Source of the DNA: Nitrospirota bacterium
GTDB lineage: Bacteria; Nitrospirota; JACRHL01
Reading direction: 5' to 3'
Length of the DNA stretch: 64,000 nucleotides
NCBI GenBank assembly: GCA_029858285.1
Contig: JAOUFN010000003.1
Coordinates: 1 to 64,000 of the forward strand
The position numbers and the translations under genes are program-made. Positions 54,195 through 63,169 of the stretch are shown one piece after another. Positions within the stretch are counted from its first letter, which is position 1. Every line of letters begins with the position of its first letter. A model generated the notes under the pieces. The model made no database searches, was not told where the DNA came from, and worked only from the letters and a program-made list of their open reading frames with translations.

Positions 54195-55384
54195 CCGCCC
54201 CCCACTTCCGTGTAGAAAACGGTGGTACGGTGGGCGATGGATGGCCAATCCCACTGGCTCACCCGCTCGCGGGCGGCGTCGGCGGCACGCTCCGGGTCCA
54301 GGGCCAGGGCACGGCGGATGGCCAGGATCAGCGCGGCGGTACCGCCGTCGGCGGCGCCGGTCTCGGCGGTGTAGAGGATCACCGACTGGGGGGGGGCAGC
54401 GAACGGCACACACCCCACCGCCGGAATCACCACTCGCTTGCCAAAACCGAGGGCCAGGATCAGGTTGCCGCTGGTAGTGATGTTGCGATACGGCAATACC
54501 ACCAGGTCGGCGGCTGCGAACAGGTCCGCCACCTTGTCATCCGCCACCCGCCCCGGTTCGAAATGCACCCGTGACAGGCTACCGATTCGCACCGCCAGTT
54601 GCGCCATGTAATCATCGGGGCCGCCCCCGGCAATCACCAGATGCAGGTTTTCCTGCTGTCCCCCGAGCCTGGCAAATGCATCCAGCAGTGTTTCGATGCC
54701 CTTGTAGGGGCGTAGCGCCCCGAAATGCAGCAGCACAGTGGCGTCTTTGTCCGCATTCCAGCGGCGGCGTACCAGGTGTTTTCCCCTGTCGTCAGCCGTG
54801 GTTCCTGTCTGATCCGCTGTTTTTCCCGATTTTTTTCCCGACGCCTTGGCCGCCGCCTTGCCAGATTTTTTGCCAGCCGCCTTGCCCACCGGATATACAC
54901 CGTCGAAATTGCCGTGAGGAATCACTACCGCACGGCGAAAACCAAAGCGACGTCTAACCTGCTCCCCGGCCCATGGGCAGTGGACAATTACGCCGTTCCA
55001 GAACAGGGAGCAGGAGATGCGTCGCTCCAGTCGGTAAAGACGGCGGTACGGACCGTGGGGGAGCAGATCGTGGGCGGTCCACACCAGCCGGTAACCGAGT
55101 AGTCTGGCCCACGTCAGACGAGTGTAGAACCACAGCAGAGCCACCAGACGCAGCAACGGATTGCGGATCACTCCGTGGCGTGATGTCTCGTAAAACACGC
55201 TGGGCCAGTGGAAGTGCAGGATGCGGACGGTGTGGCGGGCGGCCCACAGCCAACCAAAGGACAGTTTGGCCGCATCCTGCTCCGGGCCATATCGGTCGCG
55301 CAATTTTAGCTCGGCGCACAGGCGCATCAGGTACGGGTCGCGCAGCGGCGGGGGAAAATGGGCCACGCGGACGCGGCGGGTCAT
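54191..55384 (-). CDS. Glycosyltransferase family 4 with Lys/Ala-rich linker
   Basis: The 397-residue GT-B protein has an N-terminal domain (RILHFHWPSVFYE, GYRLVWTAHDLLPH) and a C-terminal donor domain: LLHFGALRPYKGIETLLDAFARLG, HLVIAGGGPDDYM and ADLVVLPYRNITTSGNLILALGFGKRVVIPA. Between them, residues about 167-202, is a low-complexity insert (GKAAGKKSGKAAAKASGKKSGK) rich in Lys, Ala, Gly and Ser that is not part of the family fold and sits where the two Rossmann domains join. Start overlaps the previous stop as ATGA. Confidence 0.84.
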   Translation of the reverse strand: MTRRVRVAHFPPPLRDPYLMRLCAELKLRDRYGPEQDAAKLSFGWLWAARHTVRILHFHWPSVFYETSRHGVIRNPLLRLVALLWFYTRLTWARLLGYRLVWTAHDLLPHGPYRRLYRLERRISCSLFWNGVIVHCPWAGEQVRRRFGFRRAVVIPHGNFDGVYPVGKAAGKKSGKAAAKASGKKSGKTADQTGTTADDRGKHLVRRRWNADKDATVLLHFGALRPYKGIETLLDAFARLGGQQENLHLVIAGGGPDDYMAQLAVRIGSLSRVHFEPGRVADDKVADLFAAADLVVLPYRNITTSGNLILALGFGKRVVIPAVGCVPFAAPPQSVILYTAETGAADGGTAALILAIRRALALDPERAADAARERVSQWDWPSIAHRTTVFYTEVGGG

Positions 55385-56382
55385 ACCCCGATCTCCTTGT
55401 CTCCGGAGGCAACAAGCGGTTGCGGCAACTTTGTTAACCAGTCTCCCCCCAGTCCGAATGCCGGGTTGCGGGTCAGTACCGCCCACACCCCTCCGGCAGT
55501 GCCCCGGATACGCCGCCAGGCCGCCTGCCGGTGCCATGGCTTACCCAGTAGCAGGCCGCCGATGAACAACCACACGCCACCCAGCATTAAACGCCGTACC
55601 AGAATGAACAGGGCCACCCAATCGTGTCGCCCCACCAAGGCTCGGGTCAGGTAGACCCCTGATCCGAAGGCATAACTGCGGGTGAGATCGAGCAGTTCAC
55701 CAGCAGGCCGCCACGATTCATGGTAGACCAGCGGGCGCGGGTCATAGACCAGTTTTTTGCCGGAACGCACTAGTCGAAACAGGGTTTCGGTATCCTCGGC
55801 GGCGGGCACGGCAGTGCCCGGCCCCAATGTCTCGTCATAGCCACCTGCCGCCAGTAATACCCGTCGGCGCACCGCAAAATTACCGCCGGAGCCAAAACGT
55901 GACGGATCCGCTCTCCGGGGAAACTCCGCCGCCTGTCCAGAAGGAAACACCGCCACCGGTACCAGCCCCGGCTGCCCCTCCCCCAACGGCAGAATGCGGC
56001 CACATACGCCATCCAATTCCGGGCGCGGGGAAAATGCCGCGAGGATGGACGACAGCCACCCCGTATCCACCACGCAGTCGTCGTCGGTCACCACCACGAT
56101 TTCGCCACTGGCCATGCGCAGCCCGATGTTTCGCCCCACAGAAACCCCCACCGTGGGCGTCGCAATGTGGTGCAGGGCAAAGCCGCGCGCCGCCAACGGC
56201 CCCACCACCGCATCCAGGTTGGCGCGGATACCGGTGCTCTGGTCCACCACGATCACCTCGAGCAGTTGCGGAGTGGCGGCGGCCATCACAGACGCCACGC
56301 AACGGGCCACCTTGTCCGGCCGGTTGCGGGTGGCGATCACTACCGACAGTGTGACTGGAAGCGGCTGGGTGGGGGCCTTCAT
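55381..56382 (-). CDS. Glycosyltransferase family 2
   Basis: The 333-residue GT-A protein has LSVVIATRNRPDKVARCVASV, VIVVDQSTGIRANL, GVSVGRNIGLRMASGEIVVVTDDDCVVDTGWL (DDD metal motif) and GGYDETLGPGTAVPAAEDTETLFRLVRSG. A C-terminal hydrophobic region near 275-295 may anchor it. The chosen ATG (MKAPTQPLP) overlaps the upstream stop as ATGA; the longer ORF start is shadow. Confidence 0.85.
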   Translation of the reverse strand: MKAPTQPLPVTLSVVIATRNRPDKVARCVASVMAAATPQLLEVIVVDQSTGIRANLDAVVGPLAARGFALHHIATPTVGVSVGRNIGLRMASGEIVVVTDDDCVVDTGWLSSILAAFSPRPELDGVCGRILPLGEGQPGLVPVAVFPSGQAAEFPRRADPSRFGSGGNFAVRRRVLLAAGGYDETLGPGTAVPAAEDTETLFRLVRSGKKLVYDPRPLVYHESWRPAGELLDLTRSYAFGSGVYLTRALVGRHDWVALFILVRRLMLGGVWLFIGGLLLGKPWHRQAAWRRIRGTAGGVWAVLTRNPAFGLGGDWLTKLPQPLVASGDKEIGV

Positions 56383-57278
56383 GACCAAGCCTCCGCCAAT
56401 GTCTGCCACAGGTACCCCATGCGGTAGCGCCAGTCGCAATGCTGCCGCACCGAGCGGGCGGTGAGGGCCATCACCAGTCCCTGCACGGCAAAAGTGGTGG
56501 CGCGCCGCAGGCGGTATTCGAAATCGAAATGACCCCGCTCCAGGCGGGCGGCGGAACGGCCGTGCAGCACCGACTTGCGGTACAGGTACGACAAATTGGC
56601 GCGGGAGGTTTCGGCCAGGTGCCGCACCACCGAGTCAGGGGCGTAATAGGTGGCCAGGCCGCGCCGTTCGACCTCCAGACACAGGGCGGCCTCCTCTCCA
56701 CCCCACAGCTTCTTGCCGACCCTCCCCAGGGTGGGGTCGAAGGCAATCCCGGCGCCAAACAGGTCGCGCCGGAACGAGATGTTGGCCCCCACCGGACACT
56801 GGGGGTGTCGCAGGTGGTGGATACCATCTCCCAGGTCAATGGCGCTCAGGTGGTGATCCAGTTCTGGCCGCCACCACGCCGGAGGTGGATCCGGCCAGCG
56901 CAAAATGACCCGACCGCCCACGCAACCGGCGTCGGGGAAACGCTCGTACACCGATAAAAGGCCGACCACGTAGTCCCGCTCAGGCACCGCATCGTCATCC
57001 AGAAAAGCAACCACGCTGCCGGAGGCCTCGGCAATCCCGCGGTTGCGGGCGTGGGACAGGCCCAGGCGTTCCTCATATACATAGCGGACGGGAAACGGGA
57101 ACCGGTTGGAATGGCGTCGCCAGACCTCGGCGGTGGCGTCGCTGGAGGCGTTGTCCACCAATACCAATTCCACACCCCCTGGGGGAACCGCCACACGGGC
57201 CAGTCCCGCCAGGGTGTCTGCCAGGATCGGCGCTCGGTTGTGGGTACAAATGACGACGGTGCAGTCCACGGGGCTCAC
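56379..57278 (-). CDS. Glycosyltransferase family 2
   Basis: The GT-A enzyme has CTVVICTHNRAPILADTLAGL, VELVLVDNASSDATAEV, LGLSHARNRGIAEASGSVVAFLDDDAVPERDYVVGLL, ANISFRRDLFGAGIAFDPTLGRVGKKLWGGEEAALCLEVERRGL, all typical of surface-glycan GT2s. The start is uncertain: the ORF begins with TTG at 57326, and GTG codons at 57278 or 57269 are possible without a clear ribosome binding site. I chose 57278 (299 aa). Overlaps the next GT2 as ATGA at its stop. Confidence 0.82.
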   Translation of the reverse strand: MSPVDCTVVICTHNRAPILADTLAGLARVAVPPGGVELVLVDNASSDATAEVWRRHSNRFPFPVRYVYEERLGLSHARNRGIAEASGSVVAFLDDDAVPERDYVVGLLSVYERFPDAGCVGGRVILRWPDPPPAWWRPELDHHLSAIDLGDGIHHLRHPQCPVGANISFRRDLFGAGIAFDPTLGRVGKKLWGGEEAALCLEVERRGLATYYAPDSVVRHLAETSRANLSYLYRKSVLHGRSAARLERGHFDFEYRLRRATTFAVQGLVMALTARSVRQHCDWRYRMGYLWQTLAEAWS

Positions 57279-57359
57279 GACTACGGACGGGAAAATATCG
57301 GCGGGGCGCAGGGGCCGACCGCACAACGCCGGGTTATTGTGCCAGAACCCGCGTCGATC

Positions 57360-58688
57360 TCATCCCCCGGAGGCGCGGTAACGGCGGCGGTAAAACCACT
57401 CCACCCCCCGCAACACCATGCCAAGCAGGAGCAGGCCGTCGCGGAAACGGTGAATATTGGTGTGGCCGTAGGTGCGTCGCCGGTAGCGCACCGGCAGGTT
57501 AACGCAACCAATGCCCAGATCGGCGGTCGCGAACAGCAGGTCGAAATCGCCAAACGGGTCGTGGGCTCCAAACGCCTCGCGCCAGGCACACATGCGCCGC
57601 CAGTCGTCACGCCGGAACAGCTTGGTGCCACACAGGGCGTCAGTGACGTGCAGGTGCAGTGTCCATGACAGCAGGCGGGCAAACAGCACGTTGCCCATGC
57701 GGTTGACCAGACGCATCCCGCCCCCTTCGATGGGGTACAGCAGTCGTGAGCCGTTGACGAAATCGGCCACCCCTTCCAGGTAGGCCGTGTAGAACTCCAG
57801 CAACAGGGCCGGGGGGACGCTCAGGTCGGCATCCAGAATGACGCACACCTCGCCGGAGGCGTGCAGCAGGCCGTGGGTCACGGCGTCGTTTTTTCCCTTG
57901 CCGGGTTGCCGCAACAGGCGCCAGGTGGCGGCGGGCCGGACAGCAGGCAAATCGGGTGGATCGGGAGGGACGGCCGCAATCTCGCGGCGCACGGCGGCGA
58001 CGGTGTCGTCGGTCGATTGCCCTTCGACGAACAGAAACTCGGCGGGCCCCGGAAAGCGTGGCAACTCGTCGAACAGCCGCTGGACGTGGCCCTCCTCATT
58101 GCAGAGCGGCACAATTACGCTGATGGAGGGGTAATCGGCCTCGGGCCGGATCGGTCGCAGGTAGATCACCGAGGCCAGGGAAAACATCCCCCATGGCGCT
58201 ACCCGCCAGCGCATCACAACCTCAAAACCGGACAGCCGCGCCAGTTCCGCCAGATCGTGGCTGGTAAGGGCGTTGTGGCGGCTGCCCGCCACCACCGTAA
58301 GCCCCAGCCGAACGGCTGCGGCGCGGAAGGTTGTTGCGTAACTCACAGCCACCACCCGATCGCCCCTGCGCATCCTCTGGTGCAATGCAGAGAGGCGTGC
58401 GACGATATCGAGATCGTGATCAAGGTGGCCGTTGAGCAGGTAATGCACTGGCCCCGGCTCCCCATCGGGCTTCCCGGCTCGTGCGGGAACGGCGCCCCCC
58501 CTTGCCAGCAGGTCCGCCAGCAGACCGTCGTCCTGCTCCAGAGGCTCCACCACCTCGAGGTGCGACGCATAGCGCAGCGCCGGGCGCACCACCCGCGCCA
58601 CGGCAGCGGTGACCATGGCATGCCCCAGACGTTTCACTTTGTCACAGTACTGGACTGCACCGAGGGCGGCAAGCCGCGCCGTTACCAC
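57360..58688 (-). CDS. Family 2 glycosyltransferase with N-terminal partial methyltransferase-like region
   Basis: Residues 190-442 are a GT2: SISVIVPLCNEEGHVQRLFDEL, EFLFVEGQSTDDTVAAVRREI, GKGKNDAVTHGLLHASGEVCVILDADLSVPPALL, DFVNGSRLLYPIEGGGMRLVNRMGN and DALCGTKLFRRDDW, similar to polyprenyl-phosphate glycosyltransferases. Residues 80-185 look like the C-terminal half of a class I methyltransferase (VVAVSYATTFRAAAVRLGL, LTSHDLAELARLSGFEVV), as in bifunctional methyltransferase/GT2 proteins, but the SAM-binding motif I is missing. This suggests decay or truncation. It overlaps the upstream GT2 stop by seven bases. Confidence 0.78.
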   Translation of the reverse strand: MVTARLAALGAVQYCDKVKRLGHAMVTAAVARVVRPALRYASHLEVVEPLEQDDGLLADLLARGGAVPARAGKPDGEPGPVHYLLNGHLDHDLDIVARLSALHQRMRRGDRVVAVSYATTFRAAAVRLGLTVVAGSRHNALTSHDLAELARLSGFEVVMRWRVAPWGMFSLASVIYLRPIRPEADYPSISVIVPLCNEEGHVQRLFDELPRFPGPAEFLFVEGQSTDDTVAAVRREIAAVPPDPPDLPAVRPAATWRLLRQPGKGKNDAVTHGLLHASGEVCVILDADLSVPPALLLEFYTAYLEGVADFVNGSRLLYPIEGGGMRLVNRMGNVLFARLLSWTLHLHVTDALCGTKLFRRDDWRRMCAWREAFGAHDPFGDFDLLFATADLGIGCVNLPVRYRRRTYGHTNIHRFRDGLLLLGMVLRGVEWFYRRRYRASGG

Positions 58689-59494
58689 ACTTGGCGTTTT
58701 CCCCCGAAAATACCCTGTATCGCACCTCCATACCAGGCGAGGCTTTCGCGGTTGCGGGGCAACCCTTTTTTCAATAGCCGACGCAGCAGGGACACAACCA
58801 GCACGCGCTTGGGAAGGAACTCTGCAAACGCCCTATGTTCGCGGAAAGAGCGCATGTGGCGGTCGCGAATCAGGGCGCGGGAGCCGTTCACCACGTGTTT
58901 GTGCAACTCTCTTACCTCCGGGTCCAGGACCACCAAATAACCCTGTTTCTGAAAGTGGTACCCCCACTCCTTGTCCTCCGCGCCGGACAGGGTTTCGTGA
59001 AACGGGCGCCGACGCCACAGTTCAGCCCGGTATCCACCATTGGCGCTGTCGCAGCCAGCGTGGGGATTGGCTAAAAAAGCCGCAGCATCCTGATGGATAA
59101 CACCCGCAGTTTTTTCACCGACACAGGTGGCGGCCACCCGGGGATCGGAAAAATGCCGCGCATGGGCTGCCAGCCAACGGGAGTGGCGCGGATAGACGTG
59201 GGCACTCAGGGCCAGCAACACATCGCCTTTCGCCGCCTCACAACCGACGTTAAGGGAGTATCCGAAGGTGAACGATGCGGGGGAGATCTGGATAACGCGT
59301 AGTGGGAATTTTTGTGGGAATTTCTGCGAGAAATTTTTGAGAAGTTCCAGTGTGCCATCGGTGGAGCCGGAGTCCACCGCGATGACCTCGTACGCGAAAT
59401 CCACTTTCTGGGAAGCCACCGCGCACAGCACTCCGCCGATGTCAGCTACCTCGTTCTTGCAGCGGATGATGACGCTGACCCTGGGGGTTGCCAT
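58682..59494 (-). CDS. Glycosyltransferase family 2
   Basis: The 270-residue GT-A protein starts RVSVIIRCKNEVADIGGVLCAV, followed by YEVIAVDSGSTDGTLELLKNF, FTFGYSLNVGCEAAKGDVLLALSAHVYP and GYRAELWRRRPFHETLSGAEDKEWGYHFQKQGY. In place of the DxD the sequence reads LSAHVYP, as in a known rhamnosyl-type GT2 subgroup. The ATG 59494 begins the family sequence. It heads the six-gene glycosyltransferase run. Confidence 0.83.
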   Translation of the reverse strand: MATPRVSVIIRCKNEVADIGGVLCAVASQKVDFAYEVIAVDSGSTDGTLELLKNFSQKFPQKFPLRVIQISPASFTFGYSLNVGCEAAKGDVLLALSAHVYPRHSRWLAAHARHFSDPRVAATCVGEKTAGVIHQDAAAFLANPHAGCDSANGGYRAELWRRRPFHETLSGAEDKEWGYHFQKQGYLVVLDPEVRELHKHVVNGSRALIRDRHMRSFREHRAFAEFLPKRVLVVSLLRRLLKKGLPRNRESLAWYGGAIQGIFGGKRQVW

Positions 59495-59582
59495 TACCGT
59501 CACCCGATCCGGAAATGGCTGTCTACACACGGGGCAGCCCGACGCCAAGGCATCCCCGGCGGAATCCACCCGAAGCGCTGCG

Positions 59583-61313
59583 TCACATGTAACCCAGTTG
59601 CTTGAGTTTCTCCTGGATCGCCAGTACGTCGTCGTCGGAAGGCTGGGTGAAACGGTGCTGGTCTTCCCCTCTGGCCTCCTGGCTGCCGACCGCGCCGGAA
59701 ATGCGCGGACTCAGGTATTCGGTCAGCACCATACCATCCAGGTCGTCAGGTACCGCCACACCCGCCAACGCCAGCACGGTGGGCATGATGCACGCCAGAC
59801 TCTGCTCGCCCTTGGTGCCGGGCTGTATGTCCGGCCCCTGAGCCAGACAAATCCCCTCCGGACGGTGATTGCCGCGGCCGTTCGGGTAGGCCTCTTCCGG
59901 GCTGACAAGGGGGTTGAAGGTGTTGTAGCCGCTCTCCCGATCAGCCTCGTAGTCCGGATCCATGTCCACCAACAGATGGGGAAAGCGCTCCAGGTGCGGC
60001 CCCTGATAAACCTCCTCGCGGCGTAGTACGCGGCGCACCACGGGTTTACCGGTATGCGGGTCAGTGAGTTGCCGCAGCCCGGCAGCAATCTCTTCCACCA
60101 GTTTCTCTACCTCCGCCGGGTCTACACAGCCGGAAAAATAGTCGTTTTTCACGTTGATGCAAACCGCGCCGAGGTTGTTGTTGACGCCAAACGACCATGC
60201 GCGGGTACGGCTCCAGTCCACCACCTGTGGAGTGGGGATATAGCCGAGGCGGGCGTATACCTGGTCGCGCAGCGACGGCGGCACCAGTCGTTTCCACGCC
60301 ATTCCCGCCGTGCGCTTCAGCAACTTTGCCGCTCCGGAGTTCGCCAACGTGGGAGGAGTTGCAAGTTGGGAGCTCTCCCCCGTGACGGTGCTGGTCGAAA
60401 CCGCTGGCGCCGCCTGGGTGACAACCCATCCCTGGTCCCGCATCCAGCGCGAGATGTTGAAGCGGCGCCGGGGTGGCGCGTCAAAACCGTGGTCGGACAT
60501 GACGATCACGTTGGTGTCCGGGCCTGCCGTCTCCATCAGGCTGCCGACGCGCCGGTCCAGTTCGCGGTAGAAATTCTTGAAGCGCTCCAGTTCGTGCCGC
60601 CCCTTGGGAGTATTGTAGGCGGGATACTCCGGATTGACGGCGCGCCACAGGTAGTGGTGCAGGCGGTCGGTTTCGGTAAAACAAACCATGCACACCCGCC
60701 ACGGCTTGGTACGCATCAGGATCTCGGTGGCATCAGCGCGCCGATGCATGATGTCGGTGAGGTCGTCGAACAGAAAATCGCTGTCCAGTTCCTGCCCCTC
60801 CGGAGTCAGGGCGTACATGCCCTCCCCAAAATTCTGGTCCACCCGGTATTCGGGCAATTCCGCGGCCAGAGAACGTGGCCAAGTGAAATCCTTGGCTCCC
60901 GGCGGCGCCAGCCAGCAACTCACCAGCCATCCGTCCAATTCCGGGGTCGGATAAGTAAGCGGAATGTTGACTGATATGGTCCCCACCCTGGCCTCGCGCA
61001 GGTAATCGTACACAGTGGCGGACTGGATGCTGGCGTGGTTCACCACCCGCGTGGTGCGAAAGTCACTGTTGGAGCGGAACCCCTTGTCGGCCATGTCGAA
61101 AAAATTGAACAGCCCGTGCTTGCCCGGGTGCTTGCCGGTCTGAAATGTGGCCCACGCCGGGGCGGAGATGGGCGGCACGGTGGAGCGCAGCACCCCCTTG
61201 GCTCCGTGCTCCATCAGCCGTGCCAGATTGGGAATGAGGCCCTCGCGGGAAAATGGCTCCAGAATCGAATAGGTGCCGCCGTCCAGACCGATGACCAGTA
61301 CCTTGTTCGCCAT
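59583..61313 (-). CDS. Type I phosphodiesterase / alkaline phosphatase superfamily protein
   Basis: The 576-residue protein has the alkaline-phosphatase fold: VLVIGLDGGTYSILEPF (first metal Asp), SAPAWATFQTGKHPGKHGLFNFFDM with the probable catalytic Thr, ETDRLHHYLWRAVNPEY and VIVMSDHGFDAPPRRRFNISRWMRDQGW (metal Asp-His). GNHRPEGICLAQGPDI and TVLALAGVAVPDDLDG are the C-terminal metal-site blocks. Members cleave phosphodiesters or transfer phospho-groups. No signal peptide is seen, so action in the cytoplasm is likely. It lies between the flippase and the glycosyltransferases, suggesting a glycan or lipid-linked substrate. Confidence 0.83.
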   Translation of the reverse strand: MANKVLVIGLDGGTYSILEPFSREGLIPNLARLMEHGAKGVLRSTVPPISAPAWATFQTGKHPGKHGLFNFFDMADKGFRSNSDFRTTRVVNHASIQSATVYDYLREARVGTISVNIPLTYPTPELDGWLVSCWLAPPGAKDFTWPRSLAAELPEYRVDQNFGEGMYALTPEGQELDSDFLFDDLTDIMHRRADATEILMRTKPWRVCMVCFTETDRLHHYLWRAVNPEYPAYNTPKGRHELERFKNFYRELDRRVGSLMETAGPDTNVIVMSDHGFDAPPRRRFNISRWMRDQGWVVTQAAPAVSTSTVTGESSQLATPPTLANSGAAKLLKRTAGMAWKRLVPPSLRDQVYARLGYIPTPQVVDWSRTRAWSFGVNNNLGAVCINVKNDYFSGCVDPAEVEKLVEEIAAGLRQLTDPHTGKPVVRRVLRREEVYQGPHLERFPHLLVDMDPDYEADRESGYNTFNPLVSPEEAYPNGRGNHRPEGICLAQGPDIQPGTKGEQSLACIMPTVLALAGVAVPDDLDGMVLTEYLSPRISGAVGSQEARGEDQHRFTQPSDDDVLAIQEKLKQLGYM

Positions 61314-61433
61314 GCTCCGGAAATCTCCCTCAGACCCGGTTTCCATCAGGAATGGTGCCTGTCGTTGTCCGCGCACAGGTGATTCGGGCTGCCAACACAA
61401 AACTCATGGAATACCAACCCATTCCCCGCACAC

Positions 61434-61456
61434 AAAAAAACGACAGTTTTTTGCCG
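61434..61456 (-). terminator. Weak terminator between flippase and phosphodiesterase genes
   Basis: On the minus strand CGGCA and TGTCG form a five-base-pair stem followed directly by TTTTTTT and G. The stem is short and contains a G-U pair. A TATAAT at 61464-61469 lies just upstream without a good -35 element. The remaining bases of 61314-61515 show nothing else. Confidence 0.4.
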
Positions 61457-61515
61457 ATCTTTCATTATACCCGGGTTTCCCCAATCCGTCTGCCTCCGGT
61501 GCCCCGGATGGCCGT

Positions 61516-62967
61516 TCACCCCGGCCGGGAAGCCCACCCCCCGATGCGGCGCACAATGTCCGCTACTTCAAGCAACCGAGGACGGTCCAGAACACCCAGC
61601 AAGGCCAGGTAGCAGAGGCCGAACAGGATCAATTCCGGCACTGCCCGCCAAGCTGGGCCTGCTGGAATCCACGCGGAACCAATTCCGGCAACCACCAGCG
61701 CGGAGGCGGCCGCAACGCCAAAAGCAACACCTATCGCCACAAGAATCTGCCGGTAGGAGGACCCTAGCACCCGGGATGCGATGTACAGGTTGATCGGCAC
61801 AAAACACAACACCAGCACTAGATGGGTGAGGGCCAGAAACACCACCCCCTGCATCGCTCCGTAGGCATACGCTGGCACTGAAACGGCAGCACGCACCATG
61901 AAAAAACGCGGCATGATGTCCGCCCTGCCAATGGCGCGGTACAGGGGCGGCGCCAACCCCACCATCGCTGACAGGGGTCCGACCAGCGCCAGGGAGCGCA
62001 GCACCGGAATCGTCTCCAGCCAGCGGTCCCCCAGCAACAACGGCACCAACGGGTCGGCCCACACCGCCAGCCCCACCCCCACTGGCGCAACCGCCACCGA
62101 GAGAACCCGCACGCACTGCTGATAGCTGATGCGCAATGCCTCTGGATTGTGCTGGCGCCGGGAAAAGGCCGGAAACAGCACCCGCCCCAACGCCTGCGAG
62201 AGCGCCGATACCGGCATCATCGACAGGGAAAAACCCATGCGGTAGAAACCCAGTTGCCGTGCTCCCAAAAACCGGCCGGCGAGGGCCTGGTCCGAGTAAC
62301 TGATAACCCACCCCAAAAGTCCCTCCAGGGTCACCCATCCGCCAAACCTCAGCAGATGGGCCCAGTTCGCTCCCCGCTTGGGCGCGCCGGGCCTCCAGCC
62401 GACGTGGGCCCATAGCCCGGCGATGCGCAATACGTCCGCCGTCACCACACCCGCAACCAGCGACCACACGCCGTGCCCGGTCCACGCCAGGCAGATCGAC
62501 ACGACACCCGAGGCCAAAGAGGGAAATATCTGCACCGAAAACAGGCGCCGGAAAGCCATGGAACGGACCAGTAGCGCCTCCGGCACCACTGCCAGGGAGC
62601 GCAACACAAACAGCCCGGCCAGCACCCGCAACAGACTGGTCAGGCGCGGATCGCCGTAGAGTGAGGCCCATAACGGTGCCACCATCAGCACCACCACACA
62701 CCACATCACCCCCAAGGCCATGCTGCCCCAAAACACAGCTCCCGTCAGGGCGTCATCCAGTTCCGGACGCTGCACCAGCGCAGGCTTGAAACCGGCATCC
62801 TGAAACAGTCCCAGGAATGCGACCAGCACCATGGCGACTGCCAGCAAGCCAAAATCTTCGGGGGTGAGGATACGCGCCAACGCGATGGTGAACAAAAACT
62901 GGCCACCACGCGCAAGCAGGTCTCCCGCCAGCGTCCATCGCAACCCGGTTGCCACAGACCCGTTCAC
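61516..62967 (-). CDS. Oligosaccharide flippase (MOP/Wzx-like)
   Basis: The 483-residue membrane protein has about 12-14 hydrophobic segments and the N-terminal GLRWTLAGDLLARGGQFLFTIALARILTPEDFGLLAVAM, typical of WzxC/Wzx-like flippases that move lipid-linked oligosaccharides across the inner membrane. GFYRMGFSLSMMPVSALSQALGRVLFPAFSRRQ is the second family region. The GTG at 62967 has AGGGTGG upstream and begins the family sequence; the ORF-track start at 63075 adds unrelated residues. It serves the adjacent glycosyltransferase cluster. Confidence 0.86.
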   Translation of the reverse strand: MNGSVATGLRWTLAGDLLARGGQFLFTIALARILTPEDFGLLAVAMVLVAFLGLFQDAGFKPALVQRPELDDALTGAVFWGSMALGVMWCVVVLMVAPLWASLYGDPRLTSLLRVLAGLFVLRSLAVVPEALLVRSMAFRRLFSVQIFPSLASGVVSICLAWTGHGVWSLVAGVVTADVLRIAGLWAHVGWRPGAPKRGANWAHLLRFGGWVTLEGLLGWVISYSDQALAGRFLGARQLGFYRMGFSLSMMPVSALSQALGRVLFPAFSRRQHNPEALRISYQQCVRVLSVAVAPVGVGLAVWADPLVPLLLGDRWLETIPVLRSLALVGPLSAMVGLAPPLYRAIGRADIMPRFFMVRAAVSVPAYAYGAMQGVVFLALTHLVLVLCFVPINLYIASRVLGSSYRQILVAIGVAFGVAAASALVVAGIGSAWIPAGPAWRAVPELILFGLCYLALLGVLDRPRLLEVADIVRRIGGWASRPG

Positions 62968-63091
62968 GAACCACCCTGGAGAGCGGCCACGCCCCTCCCC
63001 GAATGAATGCGATGCAATGGCTGAAAACAGGTGGCAAACACTCGCCGAGTATAGCGCACCACGCGGCACGACCAACGCCCGAAGGCGGCGG

Positions 63092-63139
63092 AAAACAACT
63101 GTGGCCCGAAGGGGGATTCAATTTCCCCTCCGGGCCACA
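63092..63139 (-). terminator. Terminator after the TSP3 repeat protein gene
   Basis: TGTGGCCCG and CGGGCCACA, with inner GGGG/CCCC pairs and small mismatches, form a long stem on the minus strand followed by GTTGTTTTCC. It lies about 30 bases past the stop of the repeat protein gene and before the flippase gene. Confidence 0.65.
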
Positions 63140-63169
63140 GTCTCTCATCATCCCGCGCGGGCGGACGGG

